Below, piece after piece: positions 1 to 9,375 of a stretch of 64,000 nt of DNA. The DNA lies in the NCBI RefSeq assembly GCF_009866765.1, contig NZ_CP019431.1:5848001-5912000 (forward strand), written 5' to 3'. The DNA comes from Pseudomonas sp. S35. Lineage in GTDB: Bacteria > Pseudomonadota > Gammaproteobacteria > Pseudomonadales > Pseudomonadaceae. The notes under the pieces were generated by a model. The model ran no database searches, was not told the DNA's origin, and worked only from the letters and a program-made list of their open reading frames with translations. Both the position numbers and the translations under genes were made by a program. Within the stretch, counting starts at the first letter, position 1. Each line of letters begins with the position of its first letter.

Positions 1-211
1 AGGTGGCAATCAGCGCGTGTTTATAACCGTGGAAGTAACGCAGGCTGAGGAACATCGAGGCCACACCAGCGATGAACAACGGCATGGCCAGCACGGGCAG
101 CAGGGCTACCTGGCCAAACACCAGGTTGAGCACGAACAATGGAAGCAGCGCCAGGGCCAAGTACTGCCACCAGTTAAAGGACAGTCGCCGTTTGACCTGA
201 CCACGGGTCAC
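1..211 (-). CDS. Partial conserved membrane protein (C-terminus outside window)
   Basis: Only the first 70 codons are inside the window; the gene runs off the left edge. The GTG start at 211 overlaps the ribA stop as GTGA (4 bases shared), so it is translationally coupled to ribA. The peptide opens with a short basic stretch (QVKRR) and then has two hydrophobic segments around residues 17-35 and 38-60, so it is an integral membrane protein. I do not recognise the family. In P. aeruginosa a conserved hypothetical gene occupies this position after ribA; function is unknown. Confidence 0.7.
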   Translation of the reverse strand, partial: MTRGQVKRRLSFNWWQYLALALLPLFVLNLVFGQVALLPVLAMPLFIAGVASMFLSLRYFHGYKHALIAT

Positions 212-825
212 GCGCGGTCGACCTCGCCCTGGTGCTCGTTGCCCATCATGTGGTCGAGCTTGCTGGCCTTGGTCGCCAGGTAGAGTTTGTTGTGCGGGTT
301 GTGCCCGGTGTGCAGGGGCACGCGCTCGGCCACGGTGATGCCCATCTCGGTCAAGGCCTTGACCTTGCGCGGGTTGTTGGTCATCAGGCGCAGGGATTTC
401 ACGCCCAAGTGCTCCAGCATCGGCAGGCAAATCGCGTAGTCGCGCTGGTCGGCAGCGAAGCCCAAGCGTTCGTTGGCCTCGACCGTGTCGGCCCCGCCGT
501 CTTGCAGCTCGTAAGCGCGAATCTTGTTCATCAGGCCGATGCCACGGCCTTCCTGACGCAGATACAGCAACACGCCACGGCCTTCACGGGCGATAGCGCG
601 CATCGCTGCTTCCAGTTGTGAGCCGCAGTCGCAGCGCTGGCTGAACAATGCATCGCCAGTCAGGCATTCGGAATGCACACGCCCCAGCACCGGCGCGCCA
701 TCGGCGATATCGCCCAGGCTGAGCACAACGTGCTCGCGCCCGGTGGCTTCTTCGAGGAAGCCGTTCATGGTGAACGTGGCAAAAGGGGTAGGCAGCTTGG
801 AAGCGGCGACGAAAACGACGGGCAC
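208..825 (-). CDS. ribA: GTP cyclohydrolase II
   Basis: 205 residues, full length for stand-alone RibA. It converts GTP to 2,5-diamino-6-ribosylamino-pyrimidinone phosphate, the first committed step of riboflavin synthesis in the cytoplasm. The zinc-binding cysteines are present in [19 protein letters not shown] (about residues 52-70), followed by the catalytic [11 protein letters not shown] block and the TNNPRKV motif. The start is GTG at 825, supported by an AGGAGC ribosome site five bases upstream; the next in-frame ATG would cut the conserved N-terminus. It lies at the end of the rib cluster, separated from thiL by the solute-binding gene. It matters because the cyclohydrolase half of the neighbouring RibBA lacks these zinc ligands, so this is the likely functional enzyme. 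Confidence 0.95.
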   Translation of the reverse strand: MPVVFVAASKLPTPFATFTMNGFLEEATGREHVVLSLGDIADGAPVLGRVHSECLTGDALFSQRCDCGSQLEAAMRAIAREGRGVLLYLRQEGRGIGLMNKIRAYELQDGGADTVEANERLGFAADQRDYAICLPMLEHLGVKSLRLMTNNPRKVKALTEMGITVAERVPLHTGHNPHNKLYLATKASKLDHMMGNEHQGEVDRA

Positions 826-953
826 CGTGTGCTCCTGATTTCAGATTTCACAGAGACGCGCATTGTAACAGCAGGTTCCTACAGACGCTTAAGCTGAATG
901 ATCGCTGATAAAGATCAATCGGTTCGATTGGCCTTCATCTCGGTTCTATGCAG

Positions 954-1682
954 TCAGAACGGATACGGCAGTTTCCAGCGCAGGAAAATCGGTTTCAGCT
1001 CGCCATTTTTAACCAGCACGGCCATGCGCTGGTCGAACACGGTGCGCAACGCACGGCCACGCTCGGTATCAGCAAAGCCGACGTAGAGCGGCAGGTCGAT
1101 GAGGTGGGTGAGGCGGAACGTGGAACGGTCTTGCGCCTGACTGAGCACATATTGCGCTTCGGTGAGCGCGTCGATGTAGAAGTCGGCACGGCCGTGCTGG
1201 AGCATCGGCAAAATCCCATCGCGGCGTTGAATCTGGTTGAACCGACGCACGTTGGGCAAGTACGCCTCGTATCGGTAGCCGCGCACCCAGGCCAGCCGGT
1301 ACTCGCCCAGCTTCGCAACACTCGGTGTCGGCGAGGTCGCCAGCCCAAGGGCGTAGATAGGATCAGAATCGAAGTTCCAGCGCGGGTACAACACACCCTG
1401 GACCTCGTCACGGTAAGAACCGACCCAGCCGTCCACTTCGCCGCGTTGGGCCAGGCCCACCGAGCGGGTATAGGGTTCGATACGGGTTTGCAGGGTCACC
1501 CCGGCCGGCTCGAATACTTGACGCAACACATCCCAGGCCAGCCCGCTGCCGTCGGCATTGGTGTAGTCGTCCCAGGCCTCACTGGCGAGCATGATCTTGC
1601 CGGGGACCACAGGCCCGTCCTGCGCCTGCGCCCATGCCGGAATCATGCACAGCAGTATCAGCAGCCAGCGGCGCACATCCAT
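954..1682 (-). CDS. Periplasmic solute-binding protein, family 3 type
   Basis: 242 residues with a cleavable signal peptide (basic MDVRR, hydrophobic core, AQA cleavage region at about residue 20). The rest resembles family 3 extracellular solute-binding proteins (amino-acid ABC receptors or their orphan relatives): EAWDDYTNADGSGLAWDVLRQVF near the N-terminus, then a second lobe with GRADFYIDAL. The ATG at 1682 has an excellent GGAGGT site seven bases upstream, better than the TTG at 1700. No permease or ATPase gene lies beside it, so it is an orphan binding protein; the ligand cannot be told from sequence. Confidence 0.8.
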   Translation of the reverse strand: MDVRRWLLILLCMIPAWAQAQDGPVVPGKIMLASEAWDDYTNADGSGLAWDVLRQVFEPAGVTLQTRIEPYTRSVGLAQRGEVDGWVGSYRDEVQGVLYPRWNFDSDPIYALGLATSPTPSVAKLGEYRLAWVRGYRYEAYLPNVRRFNQIQRRDGILPMLQHGRADFYIDALTEAQYVLSQAQDRSTFRLTHLIDLPLYVGFADTERGRALRTVFDQRMAVLVKNGELKPIFLRWKLPYPF

Positions 1683-1748
1683 GAGTACGACCTCCTGCAA
1701 AACCTTGCGTCGACAATGACGTTATAGAGGGTAGCGCAGCACACCGGT

Positions 1749-2714
1749 TCAGGGCGTGTCGCGAAAGTGTTGGTAACCCCGGATGGCCGGTGTGATGTCC
1801 TGCCCAGTCGCACCAAACAGCGTGACGCCCTGCCCCGCCTGGACGCGGCCGATGACGTGCACCGGCCAACCCGCGGCCAATAAGGGCGCCAGCTCGACGG
1901 GCGGCAGGGTGAACGCCAGCACGTAGTCGTCGCCGCCGCTCAATGCGGCCACCCGCGCCTCGTCGTCACCGACAAACGCCAGCAAGGCGTCGGACAACGG
2001 CAACCTGTGACGCTCGATCAACAAGCTGACGGCCGATGCCTTGGCAATATGCCCGCAATCGGCCAGCAGACCGTCGGAGATATCCATCGCCGCCGTCGCC
2101 TTGCCCCGAAGGGCCAGGCCCAGGGCCAACTGCGGTTGCGGCGACCAGTAATGCGCCAGCAACGGATCGGCAATGGCTGCATCGGCGCTGCGCTGGCCCA
2201 ACACCAGCGGCAAGGCGCCAGCGGCGTTGCCCAAGTCGCCGCCCACACACAGCAGATCACCCGGCTGCGCACCACTGCGCGTCAACGCCTGCCCGGCCGG
2301 TACACGGCCAAACACCGTGAGGGTCAGGCTCAGGGGCCCGCGCGTGGTATCGCCGCCCACCAGCCCTACGCCGCAGCTTTGCGCCATAGCATTCAAACCC
2401 TGGGCATAGCGTTGCAGCCAGTCGGCATCGACCGTCGGCGTAGTCAGGGCAAGGGTAAACGCGAGGGGGTTGGCGCCCATGGCGGCCAGATCGCTCACCG
2501 CCACGGCCAGCGAACGCTGGCCGAGCAGGAACGGATCACACGGGTCGGCAAAGTGCACGCCGGCCACTAGGGTATCGGTGGAGATTGCCAGTTGCTCCCC
2601 AGCAGGGAGCGCCAGCAAGGCGCAGTCGTCGCCGATCCCCAAGGCAATGCCTTCGCCGCCCTGCGCACAGGGCGCGGCGGCGAAGAACTTGCGGATCAGC
2701 TCGAACTCGCCCAT
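1749..2714 (-). CDS. thiL: Thiamine-monophosphate kinase
   Basis: 321 residues, the usual ThiL length. It phosphorylates thiamine monophosphate with ATP to give thiamine pyrophosphate. The PurM-like fold is visible from MGEFELIRKFF, GIGDDCALL (residues about 27-35, metal and ATP binding), the GGDTTRGPLSLT block in the middle and the DISDGLLADCGHI motif at about residue 215. It lies 18 bases after nusB on the same strand, the conserved nusB-thiL order. In P. aeruginosa pgpA follows thiL; here the next gene is a solute-binding protein instead. Confidence 0.95.
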   Translation of the reverse strand: MGEFELIRKFFAAAPCAQGGEGIALGIGDDCALLALPAGEQLAISTDTLVAGVHFADPCDPFLLGQRSLAVAVSDLAAMGANPLAFTLALTTPTVDADWLQRYAQGLNAMAQSCGVGLVGGDTTRGPLSLTLTVFGRVPAGQALTRSGAQPGDLLCVGGDLGNAAGALPLVLGQRSADAAIADPLLAHYWSPQPQLALGLALRGKATAAMDISDGLLADCGHIAKASAVSLLIERHRLPLSDALLAFVGDDEARVAALSGGDDYVLAFTLPPVELAPLLAAGWPVHVIGRVQAGQGVTLFGATGQDITPAIRGYQHFRDTP

Positions 2715-2732
2715 TCAGGACTCAAGCGCAGG

Positions 2733-3233
2733 TTAGCGCTTGAACGCCTTCACTTCGGCTTCGCGCAGGCGTGGGGCCAGCTTGTCGAGCACGCCGTTGA
2801 CGAACTTGTGACCGTCGGTCGAACCGTAGACTTTCGCCAGTTCGATACCTTCGTTGATCACCACGCGGTATGGCACGTCGACGCGCTTGAGCAGTTCCCA
2901 GGTGGACAGGCGCAGTACGGCCAGTTCAACCGGGTCCAGCTCTTCAAGGGTCAGGTCCAGGCACGGCGACAGCGCCGCATCGATCTCGGTCAGGTTGGCC
3001 GGGACGCCATGCAGGATGTCGTGGAAGTAGCTTTGGTCGGCGAAGGTGAAGTCGTTATCGACGCGAAACTGCGCTTCGATCTCGTTCAGCGAAGTGCCGG
3101 CCATGTGGCGCTGGTAAAGCGCCTGGGTCGCGAGCTGGCGGGCAGCACGGCGCTTTTCGCTTTTCGATGGCTTGCCAGCGTCGGCTGGACGCTCGTCGCG
3201 CGGGTTGAAACGATCGCTCTCGTCGGAAATCAC
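2733..3233 (-). CDS. nusB: Transcription antitermination factor NusB
   Basis: 166 residues. NusB binds boxA RNA with S10 (NusE) in rRNA antitermination complexes. The conserved core begins at [20 protein letters not shown] after an acidic, charged N-terminal extension of about 25 residues and contains LRLSTWELL and [27 protein letters not shown]. The start codon overlaps the ribH stop (3230-3233, ATGA), so translation is coupled to lumazine synthase. Confidence 0.95.
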   Translation of the reverse strand: MISDESDRFNPRDERPADAGKPSKSEKRRAARQLATQALYQRHMAGTSLNEIEAQFRVDNDFTFADQSYFHDILHGVPANLTEIDAALSPCLDLTLEELDPVELAVLRLSTWELLKRVDVPYRVVINEGIELAKVYGSTDGHKFVNGVLDKLAPRLREAEVKAFKR

Positions 3234-3706
3234 TTGGCCTCCAACTGCGACAGCAGGCTAACCATTTCCAGGGCGGACAGAGCAGCTTCAGCGCCTTTGT
3301 TGCCGGCCTTGGTGCCGGAACGCTCGATGGCTTGCTCGATGGAATCAACAGTCAGTACGCCGAAAGCGACTGGCACGCCGAACTCCATGGACACTTGGGC
3401 CAGGCCCTTGGTGCATTCGCCAGCCACGTATTCGAAGTGCGGGGTGCCGCCACGAATCACAGCGCCCAGGGCGATGATCGCCGCGTATTCACCCTGTTGA
3501 GCAACTTTTTGCGCAACCAGTGGAATTTCGAAGGCGCCAGGGGCGCGGATGATCGTGATGTCGCTCTCGCTCACACCGTGGCGAACCAGGGCATCCACGG
3601 CACCGCTTACCAGGCTTTCAACCACGAAGCTGTTGAAGCGGCCAACCACCAGGGCATAGCGGCCTTTGGGGGCGATGAAGGTACCTTCGATGGTCTTCAG
3701 GGTCAT
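3230..3706 (-). CDS. ribH: 6,7-dimethyl-8-ribityllumazine synthase
   Basis: 158 residues. It condenses the pyrimidine intermediate with dihydroxybutanone phosphate to give lumazine, the riboflavin synthase substrate. Diagnostic segments are [15 protein letters not shown] near the N-terminus, [13 protein letters not shown] at about residue 55, [17 protein letters not shown] with the catalytic His, and [15 protein letters not shown]. It lies between ribBA and nusB in the standard order and shares a 4-base overlap with nusB. Confidence 0.96.
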   Translation of the reverse strand: MTLKTIEGTFIAPKGRYALVVGRFNSFVVESLVSGAVDALVRHGVSESDITIIRAPGAFEIPLVAQKVAQQGEYAAIIALGAVIRGGTPHFEYVAGECTKGLAQVSMEFGVPVAFGVLTVDSIEQAIERSGTKAGNKGAEAALSALEMVSLLSQLEAK

Positions 3707-3794
3707 TCGACAAATCTCTTAAAGAGCCGGGACGCGAAAAGTGCGTCCCTCAGTGATGATTTAACCGCGAACAAGGGGCAAACAGCGCCAGCCT

Positions 3795-4886
3795 TTATTC
3801 GGAGGGCACGTATTCTACAACTTCCAGATCGAATCCGGATATCGCATTAAATTTCATCGGTGCGCTCATAAGGCGCATTTTGCGCACACCGAGGTCGCGC
3901 AGGATCTGCGAACCGGCCCCGACAATGCTGTAGGTGGTCGGTGTTTTAGCCTGGGTCTGCTCGGCGGTTTCACGGATATGCGCCAGCAGCACGTCGCCGT
4001 CCACCGGGTTACCCAGCAACAACACCACGCCACTGCCCGCCTCGGACACCGCTGCCATAGCGGCGCGCAGGCTCCAACGGCCTGGTTGCTTGACCATCAA
4101 CAGGTCGCGCAGTGGGTCCATGTTGTGCACGCGCACCAGGGTCGGCTCGTCGCCGCTGATGCTGCCCAGGGTCAGCGCCATGTGCACGTCGCCTTCCACC
4201 GAATCACGGTAGGTCACCAAATTGAATTGGCCCAGTTCGCTGTCCAGTGGCTGCTCGGCAATCCGCTGAACGGTACGTTCGTGGATCATGCGGTAGTGAA
4301 TCAGGTCGGCAATGGTGCCGATCTTGATGTTGTGTTCGGCGGCAAAAGCTTCGAGCTCAGCACGACGGGCCATGGTGCCGTCGTCGTTCATCACTTCGCA
4401 GATCACCCCGCTCGGCTCGAAACCGGCCATGCGCGCCAGGTCGCAAGCGGCTTCGGTGTGGCCGGCGCGAGCGAGGGTGCCGCCCGGTTGCGCCATCAAC
4501 GGGAAGATATGCCCAGGGCTGACGATGTCTTCGGCCTTGGCGTCTTTCGCGGCAGCGGCTTGCACGGTGCGCGCACGGTCGGCAGCGGAAATGCCGGTGG
4601 TGACGCCGGTGGTCGCTTCAATCGACACGGTGAACTTGGTGCCAAACCCGGAGCCATTGCGCGGCGCCATCAACGGCAGCTTGAGCAACTCGCAGCGCTC
4701 GCGACTCATGGGCATGCAGATCAGCCCACGGGCGTGCTTGGCCATGAAGTTGATGTGCTCAGGCTTGCAGGCCTCGGCGGCCATGATGATGTCGCCTTCG
4801 TTCTCGCGGTCTTCGTCATCCATCAGGATGACCATCTTGCCTTGGCGGATGTCTTCAACCAGTTCTTCGATGTTATTGAGCGCCAC
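3795..4886 (-). CDS. ribBA: 3,4-dihydroxy-2-butanone-4-phosphate synthase with degenerate GTP cyclohydrolase II domain
   Basis: 363 residues in two domains. The N-terminal half (1 to about 205) is an intact DHBP synthase making dihydroxybutanone phosphate from ribulose 5-phosphate: DDEDRENEGDIIMAAE, HARGLICMPMS and HTEAACDLARMAG are all present. The C-terminal half resembles GTP cyclohydrolase II but lacks the C-x10-C-x-C zinc ligands: in their place it reads GDVHMALTLGSISGDEPTL. The first step is therefore probably done by separate ribA (208-825), and this protein is functionally RibB with a structural or regulatory tail. The GTG start at 4886 has an AAGGGGG ribosome site. Confidence 0.93.
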   Translation of the reverse strand: MALNNIEELVEDIRQGKMVILMDDEDRENEGDIIMAAEACKPEHINFMAKHARGLICMPMSRERCELLKLPLMAPRNGSGFGTKFTVSIEATTGVTTGISAADRARTVQAAAAKDAKAEDIVSPGHIFPLMAQPGGTLARAGHTEAACDLARMAGFEPSGVICEVMNDDGTMARRAELEAFAAEHNIKIGTIADLIHYRMIHERTVQRIAEQPLDSELGQFNLVTYRDSVEGDVHMALTLGSISGDEPTLVRVHNMDPLRDLLMVKQPGRWSLRAAMAAVSEAGSGVVLLLGNPVDGDVLLAHIRETAEQTQAKTPTTYSIVGAGSQILRDLGVRKMRLMSAPMKFNAISGFDLEVVEYVPSE

Positions 4887-4901
4887 GCGGCACCCCCTTG
4901 G

Positions 4902-5564
4902 TCAGGATTTCAGGTAGCCGTTAGCGGCCAGAAAGCTCTCGGTGATGTTACCCGCAGCAGGCTCTGCGGCCTTGTCGCCCAACAACAGGCGCTCCAGGTA
5001 ACGGGCAAGCAAGTCGACTTCCAGGTTCACCCGGCGACCAGGCTGGTACGACGCCATGATGGTTTCGCTCAGGGTGTGGGGAATGATGGTCAGCTCGAAT
5101 TCGGCGCCATTCACGGCGTTCACGGTCAGGCTGGTGCCGTCGACGGTGATCGAGCCTTTGTGGGCGATGTACTTGGCCAGCTCTTTGGGCGCGCGGATGC
5201 GAAACTCCACGGCGCGGGCATTTTCGCTGCGGGCAACCACTTCGCCGACACCGTCGACGTGGCCGCTGACCAGGTGACCGCCGAGACGGGTGGTGGGGGT
5301 CAGGGCTTTTTCCAGGTTGACCGGGCTGCCGGCCGCAAGGTCGTTCATCGCGGTGCAGTCCAGGGTTTCCCGGCTGACGTCGGCGGCAAAGCCGTTGCCT
5401 GGCAACTCGATGACGGTCAGGCACACGCCGCTGACGGCGATGCTGTCGCCCAGCTTGACGTCGCCCAGGTCGAGCTTGCCGGTTTCAACCAACAGGCGCA
5501 CGTCGCCGCCTTTGGGGGTCATTGCACGGATGCTGCCGATGGATTCGATAATGCCGGTGAACAT
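4902..5564 (-). CDS. ribE: Riboflavin synthase, alpha subunit
   Basis: 220 residues. It dismutates two lumazines to riboflavin plus the pyrimidine intermediate. The two-fold internal repeat of lumazine-binding domains is visible: MFTGIIESIGSIRAM at the start and the second module from about residue 98 (GGHLVSGHVDGVGEV). The GVCLTV and GTSLTVN motifs mark the two binding sites. The ATG has a GGAGAACGAA ribosome site. It is called ribC in P. aeruginosa nomenclature. Confidence 0.95.
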   Translation of the reverse strand: MFTGIIESIGSIRAMTPKGGDVRLLVETGKLDLGDVKLGDSIAVSGVCLTVIELPGNGFAADVSRETLDCTAMNDLAAGSPVNLEKALTPTTRLGGHLVSGHVDGVGEVVARSENARAVEFRIRAPKELAKYIAHKGSITVDGTSLTVNAVNGAEFELTIIPHTLSETIMASYQPGRRVNLEVDLLARYLERLLLGDKAAEPAAGNITESFLAANGYLKS

Positions 5565-5612
5565 TTCGTTCTCCTGAAAACGAGGGGCTGACGCGCAAGC
5601 GCAGGCCGGGAA

Positions 5613-6749
5613 TTATACGCTCGCTGCTGGCACAGGGATGGCAGTGACTCGCCAGTCGTCGCCTACAGCGCGCATGTCAGTGATCTTGAGTTGGGGGGCA
5701 TCGGCCAGTTTCTCAAGCGGCCAGTCCAGCAAAGGCCGGGCGGCGGAGCCGAGGAACTTGCCTGCGACGAAAATCACGTATTCGTCCACCAGCCCCTGCT
5801 GGGCAAACGCCCCCGCCAGGCTTGGGCCGGCTTCCACCAGCACCTCGTTGACGCCACGGGCCGCCAGGGCCACCAGTGCCGAACGCAGGTCGACCTGGCC
5901 CTCCACACCCGGCACCACCAGGCACTCGGGGCCACGGGGGAACTGGTTTTCCGGAGTGACACAGGTGATGACCAACGCCGGGCCGGCCTTGAAGAACGGC
6001 GCGTTGAGCGGCACCCGCAGGCGACCGTCGATCAACACCCGCAGCGGCGGGCGCGACATGGCCAGCGCGGTGGTTTCTTCATCCAGGCCCAGTTCGGCGG
6101 CACGCACGGTCAGGCGCGCGCCGTCGGCCAACACCGTGTCGGCGCCGGTCAGCACCACGCTGGCTTCGGCACGCAGGCGCTGCACGGCGGCGCGGGCGGC
6201 AGGGCCGGTGATCCACTGGCTTTCGCCGCTGGCCATCGCGGTGCGGCCGTCCAGGCTCATCGCCAGCTTGACCCGCACAAACGGCAAGCCGTGTTCCATG
6301 CGTTTGAGAAAGCCCGGGTTCAGCGCCCGCGCTTCACTTTCCAGCACACCGCTGCGCACTTCGATCCCGGCCTGGGCCAAGCGCTGCATACCGCGCCCCG
6401 CCACTTCCGGATTGGGGTCCTGCATGCCGGCGACGACACGCGCCACACCGGCACTCACCAGCGCATCGGCGCACGGCGGCGTGCGGCCGTGATGGCTGCA
6501 CGGTTCGAGGGTCACGTACACCGTGGCGCCACGGGCCTTGTCACCGGCGGCGCGCAGGGCATTCGGCTCGGCATGGGGTTCGCCGGTGCGCTCATGCCAG
6601 CCTTCGCCGACAATCTGCCCGTCGCGCACAATCACGCAGCCCACCCGAGGGTTGGGGTGGGTGGTGTACAGGCCCTTGCGGGCCAGTTCGAGGGCGCGGG
6701 CCATGTAATGGGCGTCGAGGACAGCTTGTTCAGCAGAAGGCGGGATCAT
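5613..6749 (-). CDS. ribD: Bifunctional pyrimidine deaminase/reductase RibD
   Basis: 378 residues. The N-terminal deaminase domain (about 10-150) has the zinc site HAEPNAL and [15 protein letters not shown]. The C-terminal reductase domain (about 155-370) has [13 protein letters not shown] and [12 protein letters not shown]. It performs steps two and three of riboflavin synthesis in the cytoplasm. The ATG overlaps the nrdR stop as ATGA, so nrdR-ribD are translationally coupled, a common proteobacterial arrangement. Confidence 0.96.
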   Translation of the reverse strand: MIPPSAEQAVLDAHYMARALELARKGLYTTHPNPRVGCVIVRDGQIVGEGWHERTGEPHAEPNALRAAGDKARGATVYVTLEPCSHHGRTPPCADALVSAGVARVVAGMQDPNPEVAGRGMQRLAQAGIEVRSGVLESEARALNPGFLKRMEHGLPFVRVKLAMSLDGRTAMASGESQWITGPAARAAVQRLRAEASVVLTGADTVLADGARLTVRAAELGLDEETTALAMSRPPLRVLIDGRLRVPLNAPFFKAGPALVITCVTPENQFPRGPECLVVPGVEGQVDLRSALVALAARGVNEVLVEAGPSLAGAFAQQGLVDEYVIFVAGKFLGSAARPLLDWPLEKLADAPQLKITDMRAVGDDWRVTAIPVPAASV

Positions 6750-7216
6750 GGTTTGACCGGCTCACGGGCCAGGCGGTCGATCTCTTCGCGGAACTCATTG
6801 AGGTCCTGGAAGCGTCGATACACCGAAGCGAAACGGATATAGGCGACTTCGTCGAGCTTTTGCAGCTCGCCCATCACCAACTCTCCCACCACCAGGCTCT
6901 TGACCTCGCGCTCGCCGGTGGCTCGCAGCTTGTGCTTGATGTGCACCAGTGCCGCTTCCAGCCGCTCGACACTCACCGGGCGCTTTTCCAGGGCGCGCTG
7001 CATACCGGCGCGCAGTTTTTCTTCGTCGAAAGGCTGGCGGCTGCCGTCGGACTTGATCAGACGTGGCAATACCAGTTCGGCGGTTTCGAAGGTGGTGAAA
7101 CGTTCACCGCAGCCAGAGGCCAGGCATTCGCGCCGGCGACGCACTTGATCGCCCTCGGCGACCAGACGCGAGTCAATGACCTTGGTGTCGTTGGCACCGC
7201 AGAAGGGACAGTGCAT
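6746..7216 (-). CDS. nrdR: Transcriptional repressor NrdR
   Basis: 156 residues. NrdR is the (d)ATP-sensing zinc-ribbon repressor of ribonucleotide reductase genes. The start at 7216 gives the canonical [17 protein letters not shown] opening; the open frame extends 87 codons upstream but that part has no NrdR similarity and covers the promoter region. The zinc ribbon (CPFC ... [10 protein letters not shown]) occupies residues 3-38 and the ATP-cone domain about 49-139. It is first in the nrdR-ribD coupled pair and divergent from the YbaY-like lipoprotein gene. Confidence 0.95.
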   Translation of the reverse strand: MHCPFCGANDTKVIDSRLVAEGDQVRRRRECLASGCGERFTTFETAELVLPRLIKSDGSRQPFDEEKLRAGMQRALEKRPVSVERLEAALVHIKHKLRATGEREVKSLVVGELVMGELQKLDEVAYIRFASVYRRFQDLNEFREEIDRLAREPVKP

Positions 7217-7245
7217 GGTGGCAGGCAACAAAAAAAGGGAGGGCC

Positions 7246-7273
7246 ATGTTAGCGCATCCCCGTGGCAAGACAA
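7246..7273 (-). promoter_or_regulatory. Possible sigma-70 promoter for nrdR-ribD
   Basis: Reading the minus strand, TTGTCT (7273-7268) and TAACAT (7251-7246) are separated by 16 bases, with the -10 about 30 bases upstream of the nrdR ATG. This is a reasonable match to sigma-70 elements, but it is only a visual match. Confidence 0.35.
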
Positions 7274-7355
7274 GCCATAGCCTTTACGGTATACAGGCGG
7301 GCTATTATGTTTCTTACTTTTCAAGTCACGGATTTTGTCCTTTCTGGAGCCGTAC

Positions 7356-7811
7356 ATGCAGTTACGACCACTTATTTTGCTCACCCTGTTCAGTGTCCTG
7401 GTCGCCTGCAGCAGCGAAGCCCCCAAGCCGTCGGCACCGCAACCTGCGCCCGCGCAAGAGAAAAAAGTGCCTGGCATTGAAGACCTCGGCCCACTGCCCG
7501 CCTATCAGCGTGAAATCAACGGCAGCCTGACCAACGTACCCGCCGGCGCCGAGGTCGAGATGGCCCTGCTGGTGATCGACGACCGTTCGCGCCCGCAACA
7601 ATTGCTCGCCAGCAGCGTGCTGACTGGCAACGGCAAGCCGTTGGCCTTCCGCCTGCGCTTCAACCCCGAGGCCTTCCCGGCCGGTGCGCGGGTTGAACTG
7701 CGTGGTCGCGCCAGCCAGTCCGGCCAGTTGATCCTGCACCTGCCCGCCGTACGCATCACCCAGGCAATCACCCAGACCACCGGCCCCCTGGAACTCGTCA
7801 AGGCACCATGA
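7356..7811 (+). CDS. YbaY-family lipoprotein
   Basis: 151 residues. The ATG at 7356 has a CTGGAG ribosome site and gives a lipoprotein signal [18 protein letters not shown] with lipobox LVAC; an ATG 21 bases upstream is less good. The mature part starts with a Pro/Ala linker and then a beta-rich YbaY-like domain containing [23 protein letters not shown] and [10 protein letters not shown]. Expected to be anchored to an envelope membrane; molecular role unknown. The stop overlaps the next gene's ATG (ATGA). Confidence 0.8.
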   Translation: MQLRPLILLTLFSVLVACSSEAPKPSAPQPAPAQEKKVPGIEDLGPLPAYQREINGSLTNVPAGAEVEMALLVIDDRSRPQQLLASSVLTGNGKPLAFRLRFNPEAFPAGARVELRGRASQSGQLILHLPAVRITQAITQTTGPLELVKAP

Positions 7812-8470
7812 CGCCACCGCTGCACTTACAGCGCGCCCTGAGCGAGTTGATCGGCGACGCCCAATTGGTGCCCTGCCCGCTGCCAGGCACCGAGTTGTCG
7901 TTGTGGCTGCTGGACGCGGACAACATGGACCGCGCCTTCAGCCCCGAAGAAACCCGGCGCATCCTGCATGAGCCGCCCTACTGGAGCTTCTGCTGGGCCA
8001 GCGGCCTGGCATTGGCGCGGTATTTGGCGGCCAACCCCGAGTGGGTCGCGGGCAAACGCGTGCTGGATTTCGGCGCCGGTTCTGGCGTAGCCGCGATTGC
8101 GGCGGTCAAGGCGGGCGCGTTGGAAGTGGTGGCTTGCGACCTCGACCCGCTGGCGCTGGCGGCATGCCGGGCGAATGCCGAGCTCAATGAGGTGCAATTG
8201 ACCTACTCGCCGGACTTCTTCGCCGAAGCCGACCGCTTCGACCTGATCCTGGTGGCCGACGTCCTCTACGACCGCGCCAACCTGCCGCTGCTGGATCACT
8301 TCCTCAGCCGCGGCCGTGAAGCACTGGTGGCCGATTCACGGGTGCGCGACTTCCAACACCCGGCTTATCAGCGCCTGGAAATCCTCGATGCACTGACATT
8401 GCCCGACTTGGCCGAGCCTTGGGAGTTTCGCAAGGTGAGCCTGTACCATTCGCGGCGCCAGCCCTTATAG
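7808..8470 (+). CDS. Class I SAM-dependent methyltransferase, PrmA/ETFB-lysine type
   Basis: 220 residues. The Rossmann SAM-binding motif is GKRVLDFGAGSGVAAIAA at about residues 79-96, with the acidic loop VACDLDPLALAAC and motif IV LILVADVLYDRANLPLL. This is the pattern of the ribosomal L11 / electron-transfer-flavoprotein-beta lysine methyltransferase group, so a protein methyltransferase is likely; the substrate is not deducible. It overlaps the lipoprotein gene by 4 bases and is probably cotranscribed with it. Confidence 0.8.
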   Translation: MTPPLHLQRALSELIGDAQLVPCPLPGTELSLWLLDADNMDRAFSPEETRRILHEPPYWSFCWASGLALARYLAANPEWVAGKRVLDFGAGSGVAAIAAVKAGALEVVACDLDPLALAACRANAELNEVQLTYSPDFFAEADRFDLILVADVLYDRANLPLLDHFLSRGREALVADSRVRDFQHPAYQRLEILDALTLPDLAEPWEFRKVSLYHSRRQPL

Positions 8471-8502
8471 TTGCCCCATTCCCGCTTTATTCGAGACGCC
8501 CC

Positions 8503-9375
8503 ATGAGTGAGCCCACGCCGTACATCTTCGACGCTACCACCGCCACCTTCGACCAGGCCGTCATTCAAAAATCCTTCGAAACGCCCGTGCTGGTGGATTT
8601 CTGGGCCGAGTGGTGCGCGCCGTGCAAGGCGTTGATGCCGATGCTGGCACAGATTGCCGAGAGTTATCAGGGTGAGTTGCTGTTGGCCAAGGTCGATTGC
8701 GAGGCCGAGCAGGACATCGTTGCGCGCTTTGGCATTCAAAGCCTGCCAACCGTAGTGCTGTTCAAGGATGGCCAGCCAGTGGACGGTTTTGCCGGTGCAC
8801 AACCGGAGTCGGCGGTGCGTGCGCTGTTGGAGCCCCATGTGCAAATGCCGGCGCCGAAGGCGGCTGATCCATTGGTGCAGGCCCAAACGTTGTTCGCCGA
8901 AGGCCGCATCAGTGACGCCGAAGCCGTGCTGGTTGCCCTGCTGGGCGAGGACAACACCAACGCCGCCGCGCTGATCCTGTACGCACGTTGCCTGGCCGAG
9001 CGCGGTGAGCTGGGTGAAGCGCAAACCGTGCTCGACGCAGTGAAAAGCGACGACCACAAAGCCGCGCTCGCCGGCGCGAAGGCGCAGATCACCTTCCTGC
9101 GCCAAGCGGCCGACCTGCCAGACGCCGCGGACCTGAAAAGCCGCCTGGCGCAAAACCCGCAGGACGATGAAGCCGCCTATCAGTTGAGCATCCAGCAACT
9201 GGCGCGCCAGCAGTACGACGCCGCGCTGGAAGGCCTGCTCAAGTTGTTTATCCGCAACCGCAGCTACAGCGAAGGCTTGCCGCACAAGACCTTGCTGCAG
9301 GTGTTCGAACTGCTCGGCAATGACCACCCGCTGGTCACTGTGTACCGCCGCAAGTTGTTTGCCGCGCTGTACTAA
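8503..9375 (+). CDS. cnoX: Thioredoxin-fold co-chaperone CnoX (YbbN)
   Basis: 290 residues. The thioredoxin domain (about 1-110) has the CxxC motif in FWAEWCAPCKALMP and cis-Pro region GIQSLPTVVLF. It is followed by TPR-like helices (about 125-290: DPLVQAQTLFAEGRISDAE, DEAAYQLSIQQLARQQYD). This is the YbbN/CnoX architecture, which holds oxidised or unfolding clients and hands them to GroEL or DnaK. The CAPC cysteines are both kept, so redox activity is likely. Start chosen at MSEPTPYIF; upstream in-frame codons lie in the previous gene. It meets the opposite gene tail to tail with a 4-base overlap. Confidence 0.9.
   Translation: MSEPTPYIFDATTATFDQAVIQKSFETPVLVDFWAEWCAPCKALMPMLAQIAESYQGELLLAKVDCEAEQDIVARFGIQSLPTVVLFKDGQPVDGFAGAQPESAVRALLEPHVQMPAPKAADPLVQAQTLFAEGRISDAEAVLVALLGEDNTNAAALILYARCLAERGELGEAQTVLDAVKSDDHKAALAGAKAQITFLRQAADLPDAADLKSRLAQNPQDDEAAYQLSIQQLARQQYDAALEGLLKLFIRNRSYSEGLPHKTLLQVFELLGNDHPLVTVYRRKLFAALY

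Noticed and set aside
826..953. FMN riboswitch upstream of ribA or in the rib cluster
   Set aside because: I looked for the conserved RFN-element blocks ahead of ribA, ribE and ribD and saw none; gaps are also too short.
6746..7477. Longer nrdR with 87 extra N-terminal codons
   Set aside because: NrdR always starts at the MHCPFC zinc ribbon; the extra part covers the promoter and the divergent gene start.
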